A stretch of 54,689 nucleotides of DNA from CBDUQN01 sp965369375 (GTDB lineage: Bacteria; Krumholzibacteriota; Krumholzibacteriia; Krumholzibacteriales; Krumholzibacteriaceae): contig CBDUQN010000011.1 in assembly GCA_965369375.1 (NCBI GenBank), positions 1 through 54,689 on the forward strand. The letters run 5' to 3'. Below, one piece after another: positions 9,338 through 17,177 of the stretch. The notes below the pieces were generated by a model. It did not search any database. It saw only the letters and a program-made list of their open reading frames with translations, and was not told the DNA's origin. Positions within the stretch are counted from its first letter, which is position 1; each line of letters begins with the position of its first letter. The translations under genes were made by a program, and so were the position numbers.

Positions 9338-11269
9338 CTACGTGTCGAGATGTCTTCTCATTTCCATATCGTAGAGCACCCGCTCCCTGCCCTTGCTGAT
9401 ACCGAGCCTTTCACGCTTCCCGTTAATATGATCGATTATGAGCGCCGCCATCTTGCCGGCATCGGGTTCGACGGCCCACATGCCGCCGAATATCTCTTCG
9501 AACTCCTTGAATATGTGATCGCTGAATACCGTACTTCCCAGGACGGGAAGGCCGACACCGAATATCGTATAGACGCCGGATGCGACGAAGTACTGACCGA
9601 TCGCGATCGCCTTCTCGCTCATCCATTCCGGCGCCGCGCCGGCGACGGGGAGCTCGCTGATATCATTGCCGAGACCGCCGATATTGACCATCTCGGTAAG
9701 GGCAATGAGTATGCGGCTGTTGTCGACACATGAGCCCGAATGGAGCACCGGCGGCATGCCGACCGCCGCGCATACCTCTGCGAGGCCCTTGCCGGCATAC
9801 TTCTCGGCCGATTCGGGCACGAGGAATCCGGCCTTGGCGCAGGCGATGGCCGAGCAGCCGGTCTGAATCACGAGGATATCGTTGCCGATAAGCTCTTCGA
9901 CGAGATTCACATGGCTCTGATCCATCGTCACCTTGGGATTGCAGCAGCCGACGACGGCGGCGACGCCCTTGATCCTCCCGTTGATGATATTATCGTTGAG
10001 TGGCGCATACGAACCGCGGAATCTCCCGCCGAGCATGTAGAGAATCGCTTCATGGCTGAATCCCGCCACGAGATCCATTTTCTCATTCGGGATATTCACC
10101 GCTTCCCGGTTTGGGAAGTTCAATATGGCTTCGCGGATGATCTCTCTCGCCGTTTCGAGACCGTTCGTCTCGGAGAACTCGTGGTGAGAGGCGCCCGTGA
10201 TCTTTCCCTTTTTCGATGTCGTGATGAGTTTCGTGTGGTAGTGCTCGCTCACCTCGGGCAGTGACGGCATGATGCACTGCACGTCGACGATCATGGCATC
10301 GACGGCGCCGGTCGTTACGGCCAGCTCCTGCTGCAGCATATTGCCCGCGATCGGCAAACCGTGACGCAGCAGAATCTCATTCGCCGTACAGCAGATGCCG
10401 GCGAGGTTGATACCGGTCGCTCCCTTTGATTCGGCGAGGGCCTTCATTTCCGCTTCCTGTACCGCCACCACGAGCATCTCGGAGAGGACCGGTTCATGGC
10501 CGTGAACCATGATATTGACTTCGCCCTCGGAGAGAACGCCGAGGTTGACCTCGCCGCGGATCGGCGAGGGCGTGCCGAAGAGGACATCTTGAAGTTCCGT
10601 CGCTACCATCGAGCCGCCCCATCCGTCGGCGAGGGCCGTTCTCGCCCCTTGGAGCATGATGTTGCGGTGATCCTGGTCCACCCCCATGCTCGAGCGGTGC
10701 ATCATCTCGACGATCTCGCGGTCTATGCCGCGCGGCGCGACACCGAGCTTGCGCCAGAGTTCCTGCCGCGCCTCCGGGGCACGCTTGATAAACGAGATCT
10801 CTCCCTCTTGGCGGCCGAAATCGGCCAGCGCCCGTTCGGCTACCTCGGCGGCGATCTCCTCATTCGACCTGCCGTCTGTGGCTATCTCCATGGCGAGGGC
10901 GACTTTCTTGAGCTTGCCCGCGTCTTTTATCGTATACCCTGCATCCGGTTCCCGGGCCGCGAAGAGCAGTGTTCCGGCAACGCCCCGTCCGTGATCCGAG
11001 TGCGCGGCGGCGCCCCCGGCGATCATTCGAGCGAAATTGCGCGCGGCGATCACCTCGGCCGTCGCGCCGCAGACGCCGAGGCGGGGTTGCTGCCCGAAAG
11101 GATCGATGACGCACGGACCCATGTAGCATATGCGGCAGCAGATACCGAGCTCGCCGTAACCGCAGTGCGGCTGCTGCTCGGCCGCGCGCTGCCAGACGGT
11201 TTCCACGGCCTTCTTCCTTTTGCCTTTGCGCTCGCTGCCTTTTGATCCGGTGTTGTCTTTTTCGCTCAT
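9338..11269 (-). CDS. cooS: Anaerobic Ni-Fe carbon monoxide dehydrogenase catalytic subunit
   Basis: Interconverts CO2 and CO at the Ni-Fe-S C-cluster; with AcsB it forms the CODH/ACS complex (gene also called acsA). The N-terminal cysteine cluster HCGYGELGICCRICYMGPC, followed by RLGVCGA, supplies the D- and B-cluster ligands. C-cluster regions are recognisable: MVHGHEPVLSE (His ligand), LAGICCTANEILLRHG, VVGCCNPK, QTGCSAIACAKAGF and LHSGSCVDNSRI. 643 aa is the typical length. ATG at 11269 lies 9 bp after the ferredoxin gene, so the two are probably co-translated. Confidence 0.98.
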   Translation of the reverse strand: MSEKDNTGSKGSERKGKRKKAVETVWQRAAEQQPHCGYGELGICCRICYMGPCVIDPFGQQPRLGVCGATAEVIAARNFARMIAGGAAAHSDHGRGVAGTLLFAAREPDAGYTIKDAGKLKKVALAMEIATDGRSNEEIAAEVAERALADFGRQEGEISFIKRAPEARQELWRKLGVAPRGIDREIVEMMHRSSMGVDQDHRNIMLQGARTALADGWGGSMVATELQDVLFGTPSPIRGEVNLGVLSEGEVNIMVHGHEPVLSEMLVVAVQEAEMKALAESKGATGINLAGICCTANEILLRHGLPIAGNMLQQELAVTTGAVDAMIVDVQCIMPSLPEVSEHYHTKLITTSKKGKITGASHHEFSETNGLETAREIIREAILNFPNREAVNIPNEKMDLVAGFSHEAILYMLGGRFRGSYAPLNDNIINGRIKGVAAVVGCCNPKVTMDQSHVNLVEELIGNDILVIQTGCSAIACAKAGFLVPESAEKYAGKGLAEVCAAVGMPPVLHSGSCVDNSRILIALTEMVNIGGLGNDISELPVAGAAPEWMSEKAIAIGQYFVASGVYTIFGVGLPVLGSTVFSDHIFKEFEEIFGGMWAVEPDAGKMAALIIDHINGKRERLGISKGRERVLYDMEMRRHLDT

Positions 11270-11278
11270 CTGTTCACT

Positions 11279-11779
11279 TCATTTTTCTATAATTTTTTTC
11301 ACGCTGTCAGAGTATTCCGCTTCATCTCCATCGCAATAATCGAGCGCCCCCGTCCGGCACGCTTCGACACACGCCGGCACATCGCGGCCCGGGCAGTGAT
11401 CGCACTTGACCGCGGTGCCGAGGTTTCGGTGGCGCACGATGACCCCGTACGGGCAGGCCTTGATGCAGACCCAGCATGCCTCGCAGGTCTCGTGGTCGAT
11501 CGAGACATTTCCCGTCGCTTCGTCTCTCGTAATGCATCCGGGCTTGCACGCTTCGATGCAGGGGGCATCCTCGCAGTGACGGCACTGCAGCGCGATGTTT
11601 CGTATCCGGGATGGAGATCCACCGTCATCGGCCGCTACGATACGGATCCTGTGTTTCGGTTCCGGCTCTTCGCGGATCGCTTCCGTGAGATCCTTTGACC
11701 TCGAATGCTCCACGGCGCAGGCGAGCACGCACGCCTTGCAGGCAATACACTTCTCAATGTTGCAATAGATCCGCTTCAC
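11279..11779 (-). CDS. CooF-like polyferredoxin, 4Fe-4S electron carrier
   Basis: Small protein with four 4Fe-4S sites, predicted to pass electrons to or from CooS. Cysteine groups: CNIEKCIACKACVLAC near residues 6-21, CRHCEDAPCIEAC, CEACWVCIKACPYG and CDHCPGRDVPACVEAC. This pattern is that of the CooF/HycB/DmsB group of electron-transfer subunits. The start is GTG at 11779 with an AGAGGA ribosome site about 9 nt upstream. It lies immediately before cooS (9 bp), the usual place for cooF. The exact partner beyond CODH is not visible. Confidence 0.92.
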   Translation of the reverse strand: MKRIYCNIEKCIACKACVLACAVEHSRSKDLTEAIREEPEPKHRIRIVAADDGGSPSRIRNIALQCRHCEDAPCIEACKPGCITRDEATGNVSIDHETCEACWVCIKACPYGVIVRHRNLGTAVKCDHCPGRDVPACVEACRTGALDYCDGDEAEYSDSVKKIIEK

Positions 11780-11834
11780 TCGTTTGTTCCTCTTGTTGAT
11801 GCTGACCGATGAATCGGTTAAAACCTTTTGTATC

Positions 11835-12875
11835 TTACTGGCGCAGCAACCTGCTCACTTCCGCGAGGCAGTTGAACGTTTTCTCACTCAACTCGGGCGA
11901 GCGGGACCCCGTGCCGCAGCTCGGCGTGAGCAGGCACTGTTCCCGGATCAGGTTTTTGTCGATCCCCTTGCCGGAGAGGTTCTCGATCAGCTGTTCGAGT
12001 TTTCCTACGATCGATTTCGGATTCTCGTCATAGATCTTCTCTGAAGTCGGCACGATCCCCCATGCCAGCACGCCGCCCTTTTTCAGAAACTCATTGATCC
12101 GGTCGGCGTAGTAGCCGATTGTTTCCCCGTACTCGTACGCGTCGAAACTGATGATGTCGACGCCGGCGTCGATCAGGATCGTCCATTCGGTATTGCCGCA
12201 GCAGTGAGATCCCGCGAGCGCGCCCTCTTGATGAACCGTATCTACCACCTCGCGCAGGTGCCCAACGCAATCGGCGCGCTGAACGCTCACATAGGTGGAT
12301 GATCCGAACGCCGAAAAGATCGGCTCGTCGATAAAGCAGATCTGCTCGAATCCGAACGGTTTGAACTTGTTGAGAAGCCAGCGCGTCTTCATCACGATGC
12401 CCTTGACGGCGACATCGCGGAAGATATCGTTGTAGTATATCGATCTCTTGTTCTCGTCGACACGGTTCAGTCCGAATGTTATGGGCCCGGTCACCTGATT
12501 CTTGAAGTACTTAATAGATGAACGGTCGATCCGTGACAGTTTCTCTTCCATCTCGTAAATGCCGCGGCTGAATTCGGGAGAGATCTTGAAGTAATCGAGA
12601 TTTTCCGTGACGACGTTCTCGTAGAATTTCTCGAGATCGCTCGTGAAATCGCCGCTCAGATCGAAATACATCCTCCGCTTTTCGTCGTCGAGCACGACAC
12701 ACGGCATCCCCTCGCAGTACTGGATCTCCATCTGCTCGCGGTAATCGGTGTTCGGCAGCTGCGGCCAGAACGGGATCTCCGGGACCGTCTGCAGTATGAA
12801 GTCGCAAGCCGCCGCCGGATCCTTCAAGGGCATGCTTCCGATTGCGGTCGCGGTACATCGAGGATTGAACGCCAT
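11835..12875 (-). CDS. MetE-core-like (UROD/MetE superfamily) methyltransferase in the acs operon
   Basis: Single TIM-barrel methyltransferase related to the C-terminal catalytic half of cobalamin-independent methionine synthase. It lacks the duplicated N-terminal barrel of MetE (346 aa against about 750). Candidate zinc ligands are His224 and Cys226 (SHCCGN), Glu248 (DAYEYGE) and Cys320 (LTPSCGTGS); FIDEP (182-186) is the usual acidic strand end. Start ATG 12875 has an AAAGGTTG site. It lies between cooC and cooF inside the acs operon. Core-MetE proteins reported from Dehalococcoides-type bacteria take methyl groups from the corrinoid iron-sulfur protein; the context here suggests the same, or a role replacing the missing acsE. 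The fold call is firm, the substrate inferred. Confidence 0.8.
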   Translation of the reverse strand: MAFNPRCTATAIGSMPLKDPAAACDFILQTVPEIPFWPQLPNTDYREQMEIQYCEGMPCVVLDDEKRRMYFDLSGDFTSDLEKFYENVVTENLDYFKISPEFSRGIYEMEEKLSRIDRSSIKYFKNQVTGPITFGLNRVDENKRSIYYNDIFRDVAVKGIVMKTRWLLNKFKPFGFEQICFIDEPIFSAFGSSTYVSVQRADCVGHLREVVDTVHQEGALAGSHCCGNTEWTILIDAGVDIISFDAYEYGETIGYYADRINEFLKKGGVLAWGIVPTSEKIYDENPKSIVGKLEQLIENLSGKGIDKNLIREQCLLTPSCGTGSRSPELSEKTFNCLAEVSRLLRQ

Positions 12876-12896
12876 TTTGTCAACCTTTCCTCTGCA

Positions 12897-13679
12897 TTAT
12901 CGCTCTGTAACGGACCTCAGCGATTTATAGATCGTCTCGAATTCCTCTTTGAGTTTTTCGTCGAGCGCATCGATCAACGGCTCGCCCCGCAGGTCGGCAT
13001 CACGAATAATTTCATGATACGATATCATGCCGAGGAGCAGATTGCCAGGCACCTGTTTCGCGACCCAGGCTTTTTGCTCTTCGTTCTGTATCTTGTTCCC
13101 GATTATCCCGATATTCTCGATTCCGATGTCGCCGGCCAGTTTCATGATCGTTCCGGCCGTCTCGATGCTGCGCGAGCCGGGTTCGACGATGATCAGCAAC
13201 CGATCGACGCTTTTTGCCGTTGCCCGGCCGAGGTGCTCGATTCCCGCCTCGAGATCGACAACGACCGCCTCATTACGGTGAAGGATGATCTCGGACAGCA
13301 GGCTCTTGATGAGCACGTTTTCAGGGCACGCGCACCCGCCCTCGCCGGTCGGCACTCCTCCCATGACGAGCAGTTTGATGCCGCGGAAATCGATGCTGTG
13401 TGTGTCGGGGATGTCGTCGACCGTCGGATTGAGCTTGAAGAGCTGCCCGAACTGCTTTGGATCGGCGCCCGTGCGCTCCTTGATGAGGCTCCGCTGCTCC
13501 GAGATCGGCGTGAGCGCCGCCGCCCGCCCGGCCGGGATGCCGAGTGCCGATGCGAGGTTGGCGTCCGGGTCGGCATCGACGGCCAGCACCCGATAACCGT
13601 CTTTTGAGAGGTAATGGGCCAGGATACCCGCAATCGTTGTTTTTCCGGTTCCGCCTTTACCCGATATCGCCAGTTTCAT
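12897..13679 (-). CDS. cooC: CooC-family nickel-insertion ATPase
   Basis: First gene of the acs operon, a second MinD-like ATPase for CODH maturation. The deviant Walker A SGKGGTGKTT starts at residue 6, DADPDANLASALG follows at 35, and the CxC metal motif is Cys116/Cys118 (GGCACPENV). VVVDLEAGIEHLGRAT corresponds to Walker B/switch II. The frame is open to 13763, but ATG 13679 is chosen because homology begins there and GAGAGAAG lies just upstream; the longer reading would run through the promoter. It is 260 aa long, with a spacing of 21 bp to the MetE-core gene. It shares the fold with the 6223-7026 gene but is clearly divergent. Confidence 0.93.
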   Translation of the reverse strand: MKLAISGKGGTGKTTIAGILAHYLSKDGYRVLAVDADPDANLASALGIPAGRAAALTPISEQRSLIKERTGADPKQFGQLFKLNPTVDDIPDTHSIDFRGIKLLVMGGVPTGEGGCACPENVLIKSLLSEIILHRNEAVVVDLEAGIEHLGRATAKSVDRLLIIVEPGSRSIETAGTIMKLAGDIGIENIGIIGNKIQNEEQKAWVAKQVPGNLLLGMISYHEIIRDADLRGEPLIDALDEKLKEEFETIYKSLRSVTER

Positions 13680-13730
13680 CGCTTCTCTCTCGTAACCGAA
13701 AACGATTATCCACATTATACTTAATTTACT

Positions 13731-13759
13731 ATTATATATAATTTTAGCCTGAACATCAA
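13731..13759 (-). promoter_or_regulatory. Sigma70-type promoter of the acs/coo operon
   Basis: On the minus strand TTGATG, 17 nt, TATAAT; a second TATAAT follows 11 nt later (13714-13719). This leaves a leader of about 45 nt before the cooC ATG at 13679. Both boxes are near consensus and the spacing is ideal. No riboswitch-like structure fits in so short a leader. Confidence 0.7.
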
Positions 13760-13796
13760 CCAAAGACGATCAGAGGGGGCCGCTATCGATGATACA

Positions 13797-13825
13797 TTGA
13801 CTTGCTATCCCGGTTAAACTACACT
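13797..13825 (+). promoter_or_regulatory. Probable promoter of the DUF2914 gene, divergent from the acs promoter
   Basis: TTGACT, 17 nt, TACACT on the plus strand (5/6 and 4/6 matches to consensus), about 95 nt before the gene start at 13923. It lies back to back with the acs operon promoter; the two -35 boxes are about 37 bp apart. Confidence 0.45.
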
Positions 13826-13922
13826 TTAGTCTGCTTTTATTTAAGCTTTGACGCTTCACGTAAAGGAACAACCGGCCTTGTAACAGCAGGTCATTATGGC
13901 ATTTCAAGACGATCGGGGGAAC

Positions 13923-14330
13923 ATGATGAAAAGGGTATTCATACTCGTCTCGTTGTTGCTTCTGTCGGCAATTCCCGGCATAGCCCAGGAAGAGACCGGC
14001 ATGAAAGTCGAAGAGATGGTTTTCTGCACCGGTATAGAGGACAGGACGCCTGTCGGCGCCACCACCCAGTTTTTGCACCCCATTGGCAGGATCTACTGCT
14101 TTACGAAAATAGCCGGAGCGGCCGATACGACGACGATCCAGCATGTTTGGTACTTGGGCGAAAAGGAAATGGCGCGGGTCGAACTACCTGTGCGATCGAG
14201 CTCCTGGCGGACATGGAGCTCGAAAAAGATGATAACGGATTGGGCCGATCTCTGGCGCGTCGATGTCGTGGCGGCGGACAGCACCATTCTCGAGAGCAAG
14301 GAGTTTCTGTACAAACCGATAACCGAATAA
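13923..14330 (+). CDS. DUF2914 domain protein, exported
   Basis: Small secreted protein of unknown function, 135 aa. The signal peptide is MMKRVFILVSLLLLSAIPGIAQ. The mature part is almost entirely the DUF2914 domain: a region starting at VGATTQFLHP, then HVWYLGEKEMARVELPV, the signature WRTWSSKK and WADLWRVDVV. The start at 13923 was chosen because a strong CGGGGGA ribosome site precedes it and the signal peptide starts there; the open frame begins 27 nt earlier. It is divergently transcribed from the acs operon and followed 79 bp later by the M3 peptidase gene. Domain assignment is good; no function can be stated. Confidence 0.8.
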   Translation: MMKRVFILVSLLLLSAIPGIAQEETGMKVEEMVFCTGIEDRTPVGATTQFLHPIGRIYCFTKIAGAADTTTIQHVWYLGEKEMARVELPVRSSSWRTWSSKKMITDWADLWRVDVVAADSTILESKEFLYKPITE

Positions 14331-14409
14331 TGATCGAAGCTCTGGAGACGGGATACGAGATGGAGAGAGCCTCACGAGAGAGAACCTCGAAGCAAAGGAG
14401 TATACGACC

Positions 14410-16506
14410 ATGAAGAGAGCTTGCCTGTTTGTTGTTCTTGCATTCGTCATACTGTTCTCGTGCACCGCGCAGGAGCAGAATCCGTTTTTCAGCGAATGGG
14501 AAACGCCGTTCGGCGTCCCGCCGTTTGAAGAGATCGAGAACGAACACTTTATGCCCGCGATCATAAAAGGGCTCGAGCAGCATAATGCGGAGATCGAAAC
14601 GATCGCCGACAACACCGAACCGCCGACCTTCGAAAACACGATAGAAGCCCTCGATGCGAGCGGTGCTCTACTGACCAGGGTCGGCAATGTCTTTCAGAAC
14701 CTCAATTCAGCCAACACGAACGAGGAGATGCAGGAGATCGCAAAAGAGACCGCTCCCATGATCTCGAAGCATTTCGACGAGATAGTGTTCAACGAGCAGC
14801 TCTTCGAGCGGGTGAAATCTGTGTACGATCAGCGTGAAAAGCTGAATCTAAGGCCCGACCAGAAGAAGCTCCTCAGAGACAACTACCGGCATTTCGTGCG
14901 TGGCGGCGCAAACCTGAGCGCCGGGAAGAAGGAGGAGCTTGCAAAAATAAACGAGGAGCTGTCTGTTCTCTCGCTCCAGTTCGGTGAAAATCTGCTCAAG
15001 GAGAACAACCGGTTCGAGATCGTGTTGGAGAGCGAGGAGGATCTCGCCGGCCTGCCCGAGAATGTGAGGGTCGCGGCCGCCGAGGCGGCGAAGGAGCGAG
15101 GGCATGAGGGAAAATGGGTATTCACGCTTCACAAACCGAGTATGGTACCTTTTATACAGTATTCAGAGCGGCGCGATCTCCGCGAGAAGATATTCAAGGC
15201 GTACATAAATCGCGGCAACAATAATGATGAGCTCGACACCAAGAGGATCTGCTCGCGGATGGCGGCGCTTCGGGTCAAACGGGCTCAGATTCTCGGCTAC
15301 GAGACACACGCCCATCTCATGCTTGAGGAGTACATGGCGAAGAAGCCGGCGAATGTCTACGTGCTTCTCGAAAAGCTATGGAAGCCGGCGCTGGTGCGCG
15401 CGAAGGCCGAGGCCTATGCTCTTCAGAAGATGATCTACGAGGAGGGGGGCGACTTCGAGCTCGAGGCGTGGGACTGGTGGTACTATGCCGAGAAGCTCAA
15501 GAAGGCGCAGTACGCCCTCGATGACGAGATCCTGCGGCCCTACTTCGAGCTCGAAAACGTGCGGCAGGGTATCTTTACCCTCTGCAACAAACTCTGGGGC
15601 ATCACGTTCACCGAAATAGAGGACATCCCGAAATACCACGAGGAGGTCCGCGTCTACGAGGTCAAAGAAGCGGACGGCTCGCATATCGGGCTCCTCTATA
15701 CCGATTACCATCCGCGCGCGAGCAAGCGGGGAGGGGCGTGGATGAGCGAATACCGGAGTCAGTCGAACCGAAAGGGCAAAAGGGTTTCGCCCGTGATCAC
15801 CAACGTGTGCAACGTCGCGAGACCGACCGCCGACACGCCGGCCCTGCTCAACTTCGACGAGGTCGGCACGATGTTCCACGAGTTCGGTCACGCGCTCCAC
15901 GGTCTCCTATCGAATGTCACGTACGAGGAGCAGTCGGGTACGGCGGTGGCCAAGGATTTCGTCGAGCTCCCGTCGCAGATCATGGAGAACTGGGTAACCG
16001 AGCCTGAGATGCTCAAGCTCTACGCGAAGCACTACAAAACGGGCGAGGCGATCCCGCAGGAGCTCGTCGACAAGATAGAGAAGGCACGTCATTTCAACCA
16101 GGGATTCGCGACGACGGAGTATCTCGCCGCGTGCTTTCTCGATATGGACTGGCACACGCTCGCGACACCGGAGGAGCTCGATGCGTTAGCGTTCGAGAAT
16201 AAGATGATGAACAAGATAGGTCTCATTCCGGAGATCGTCGTGAGATACAAGAGCTACTACTTCAGGCACATCTTCTCGGGCGGTTACTCTTCGGGATATT
16301 ACAGCTATATATGGGCGGAGGTGCTCGACGCCGACGCCTTTCAGGCGTTCAAGGAAACGAGCATCTTCGATCGGGAGACGGCCGAGGCCTTTAGAACCAA
16401 CATTCTCGCGGCGGGCGGGACGGAAGATCCGATGACGCTCTATATGCGGTTCAGGGGAGCCGAGCCCGAGATCGATCCGCTTCTCGAGAGGCGCGGGCTG
16501 AAGTAA
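14410..16506 (+). CDS. dcp: M3 family zinc metallopeptidase (peptidyl-dipeptidase Dcp/oligopeptidase A type), exported
   Basis: Zinc peptidase of 698 aa that degrades short peptides. The catalytic motif HEFGH is at 490-494 with a downstream glutamate region (VELPSQIMENW), as in thimet oligopeptidase and Dcp. The N-terminal motif FGVPPFEEIENEHFMPAI is characteristic of the Dcp branch, and YSSGYYSYIWAEVLDADAF near the end is also typical. The N-terminus is a signal peptide with a lipobox-like LFSC, so it is probably a lipoprotein in or beyond the periplasm, as in FCB bacteria. AAAGGAG lies 10 nt before ATG 14410. The last codons and stop are duplicated 34 bp downstream. Confidence 0.95.
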   Translation: MKRACLFVVLAFVILFSCTAQEQNPFFSEWETPFGVPPFEEIENEHFMPAIIKGLEQHNAEIETIADNTEPPTFENTIEALDASGALLTRVGNVFQNLNSANTNEEMQEIAKETAPMISKHFDEIVFNEQLFERVKSVYDQREKLNLRPDQKKLLRDNYRHFVRGGANLSAGKKEELAKINEELSVLSLQFGENLLKENNRFEIVLESEEDLAGLPENVRVAAAEAAKERGHEGKWVFTLHKPSMVPFIQYSERRDLREKIFKAYINRGNNNDELDTKRICSRMAALRVKRAQILGYETHAHLMLEEYMAKKPANVYVLLEKLWKPALVRAKAEAYALQKMIYEEGGDFELEAWDWWYYAEKLKKAQYALDDEILRPYFELENVRQGIFTLCNKLWGITFTEIEDIPKYHEEVRVYEVKEADGSHIGLLYTDYHPRASKRGGAWMSEYRSQSNRKGKRVSPVITNVCNVARPTADTPALLNFDEVGTMFHEFGHALHGLLSNVTYEEQSGTAVAKDFVELPSQIMENWVTEPEMLKLYAKHYKTGEAIPQELVDKIEKARHFNQGFATTEYLAACFLDMDWHTLATPEELDALAFENKMMNKIGLIPEIVVRYKSYYFRHIFSGGYSSGYYSYIWAEVLDADAFQAFKETSIFDRETAEAFRTNILAAGGTEDPMTLYMRFRGAEPEIDPLLERRGLK

Positions 16507-16548
16507 CAGAGGGGGAATGCAGCTGCAGGGGCTGAAGTAACAGAGGGG
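16495..16548. repeat. Direct duplication of the M3 peptidase gene end
   Basis: The 20 bases at 16495-16514, which hold the last three codons, the TAA stop and the following bases of the M3 gene, recur at 16529-16548 (period 34 bp). The second copy is non-coding. Confidence 0.85.
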
Positions 16549-16584
16549 ATGTAGAAGCGGCGCAAGGCGAGCCTGGTGGTCGTC

Positions 16585-16692
16585 ATGATAATCGGACGAA
16601 ACGGAGCGCAGATTTTCTACATGCTGTTGGGCCTCGCGCTTGTTGTCTTCGGGGTGCTCGTCCTGGCCAATGTGATTCCAATGGGCGAGTGA
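16585..16692 (+). CDS. Possible small single-pass membrane protein (35 aa)
   Basis: Open frame starting ATG 16585 (or GTG 16576) and ending TGA 16692. It encodes one clear hydrophobic helix: FYMLLGLALVVFGVLVLAN flanked by polar ends (MIIGRNGAQ and VIPMGE). The ribosome site is weak. It lies in the 200-bp gap between the M3 peptidase and the convergent small exported protein. It could equally be the tail of a lost membrane gene; nothing identifies a family. Confidence 0.3.
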   Translation: MIIGRNGAQIFYMLLGLALVVFGVLVLANVIPMGE

Positions 16693-16706
16693 TTCGAGCA
16701 CGCACG

Positions 16707-17174
16707 CTAATGCTTCATCAGGTCCCACCATCCGACCCAGTCGAGGTAGATATAGCCCTTTTCCACCGTTCTCGTATCCGGGTAGAACTGCTTTTCCCAC
16801 TGGTACTCGAATCCGACCGTCGCGATGAAGCCGCTGGGATTGTATATATCGAGGGAAACACCGATGCCCGGCGCGAGCGCGTTGTTCCACGGCGTCTCCT
16901 CGCTGTCGAATTTATAGCGGAGCACGCCATACGTGTTTAACGTCGTGTTTTTGTAGCGCCACCAGTCGATGCCCTGTTTGACATATCCTTGGAGAAGCAG
17001 ATAGTTATCACCATCCCGCGGCATGTCGTACTGGAGCCCCCCCCACGTTGCACCTCTGAATCCCTCGATTGCATGTGCCCCGTCCGAAATCACTAACATA
17101 CAGAACACAGCCAGAACAATCGGGATAACGATGCGTTTCCCTGCTGCGATTGGTTTGAATGAGTAACGTTTCAT
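16707..17174 (-). CDS. Small exported protein, possibly outer-membrane beta structure
   Basis: Not recognised. It has 155 aa with an N-terminal signal peptide ending near ISDGAHA (about residue 35). The mature part has alternating aromatic and polar strands (LLLQGYVKQGIDWW, YGVLRYKF, ATVGFEYQWEKQFYP, GYIYLDWVGWW) with Gly/Trp-rich turns, the look of a small beta-barrel or a barrel fragment. It is the last gene of a three-gene operon, 3 bp after the GT39 gene, behind a PilZ-controlled GT2. By position it may assist export or anchoring of the glycan made by those enzymes; this is inference only. Confidence 0.6.
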   Translation of the reverse strand: MKRYSFKPIAAGKRIVIPIVLAVFCMLVISDGAHAIEGFRGATWGGLQYDMPRDGDNYLLLQGYVKQGIDWWRYKNTTLNTYGVLRYKFDSEETPWNNALAPGIGVSLDIYNPSGFIATVGFEYQWEKQFYPDTRTVEKGYIYLDWVGWWDLMKH

Positions 17175-17177
17175 CAG

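Noticed and set aside
11835..12875. Identity as acsE (methyltetrahydrofolate methyltransferase)
   Set aside because: The sequence has the His-x-Cys/Cys zinc-ligand pattern of MetE/UROD-type enzymes, not the pterin-binding motifs expected of AcsE.
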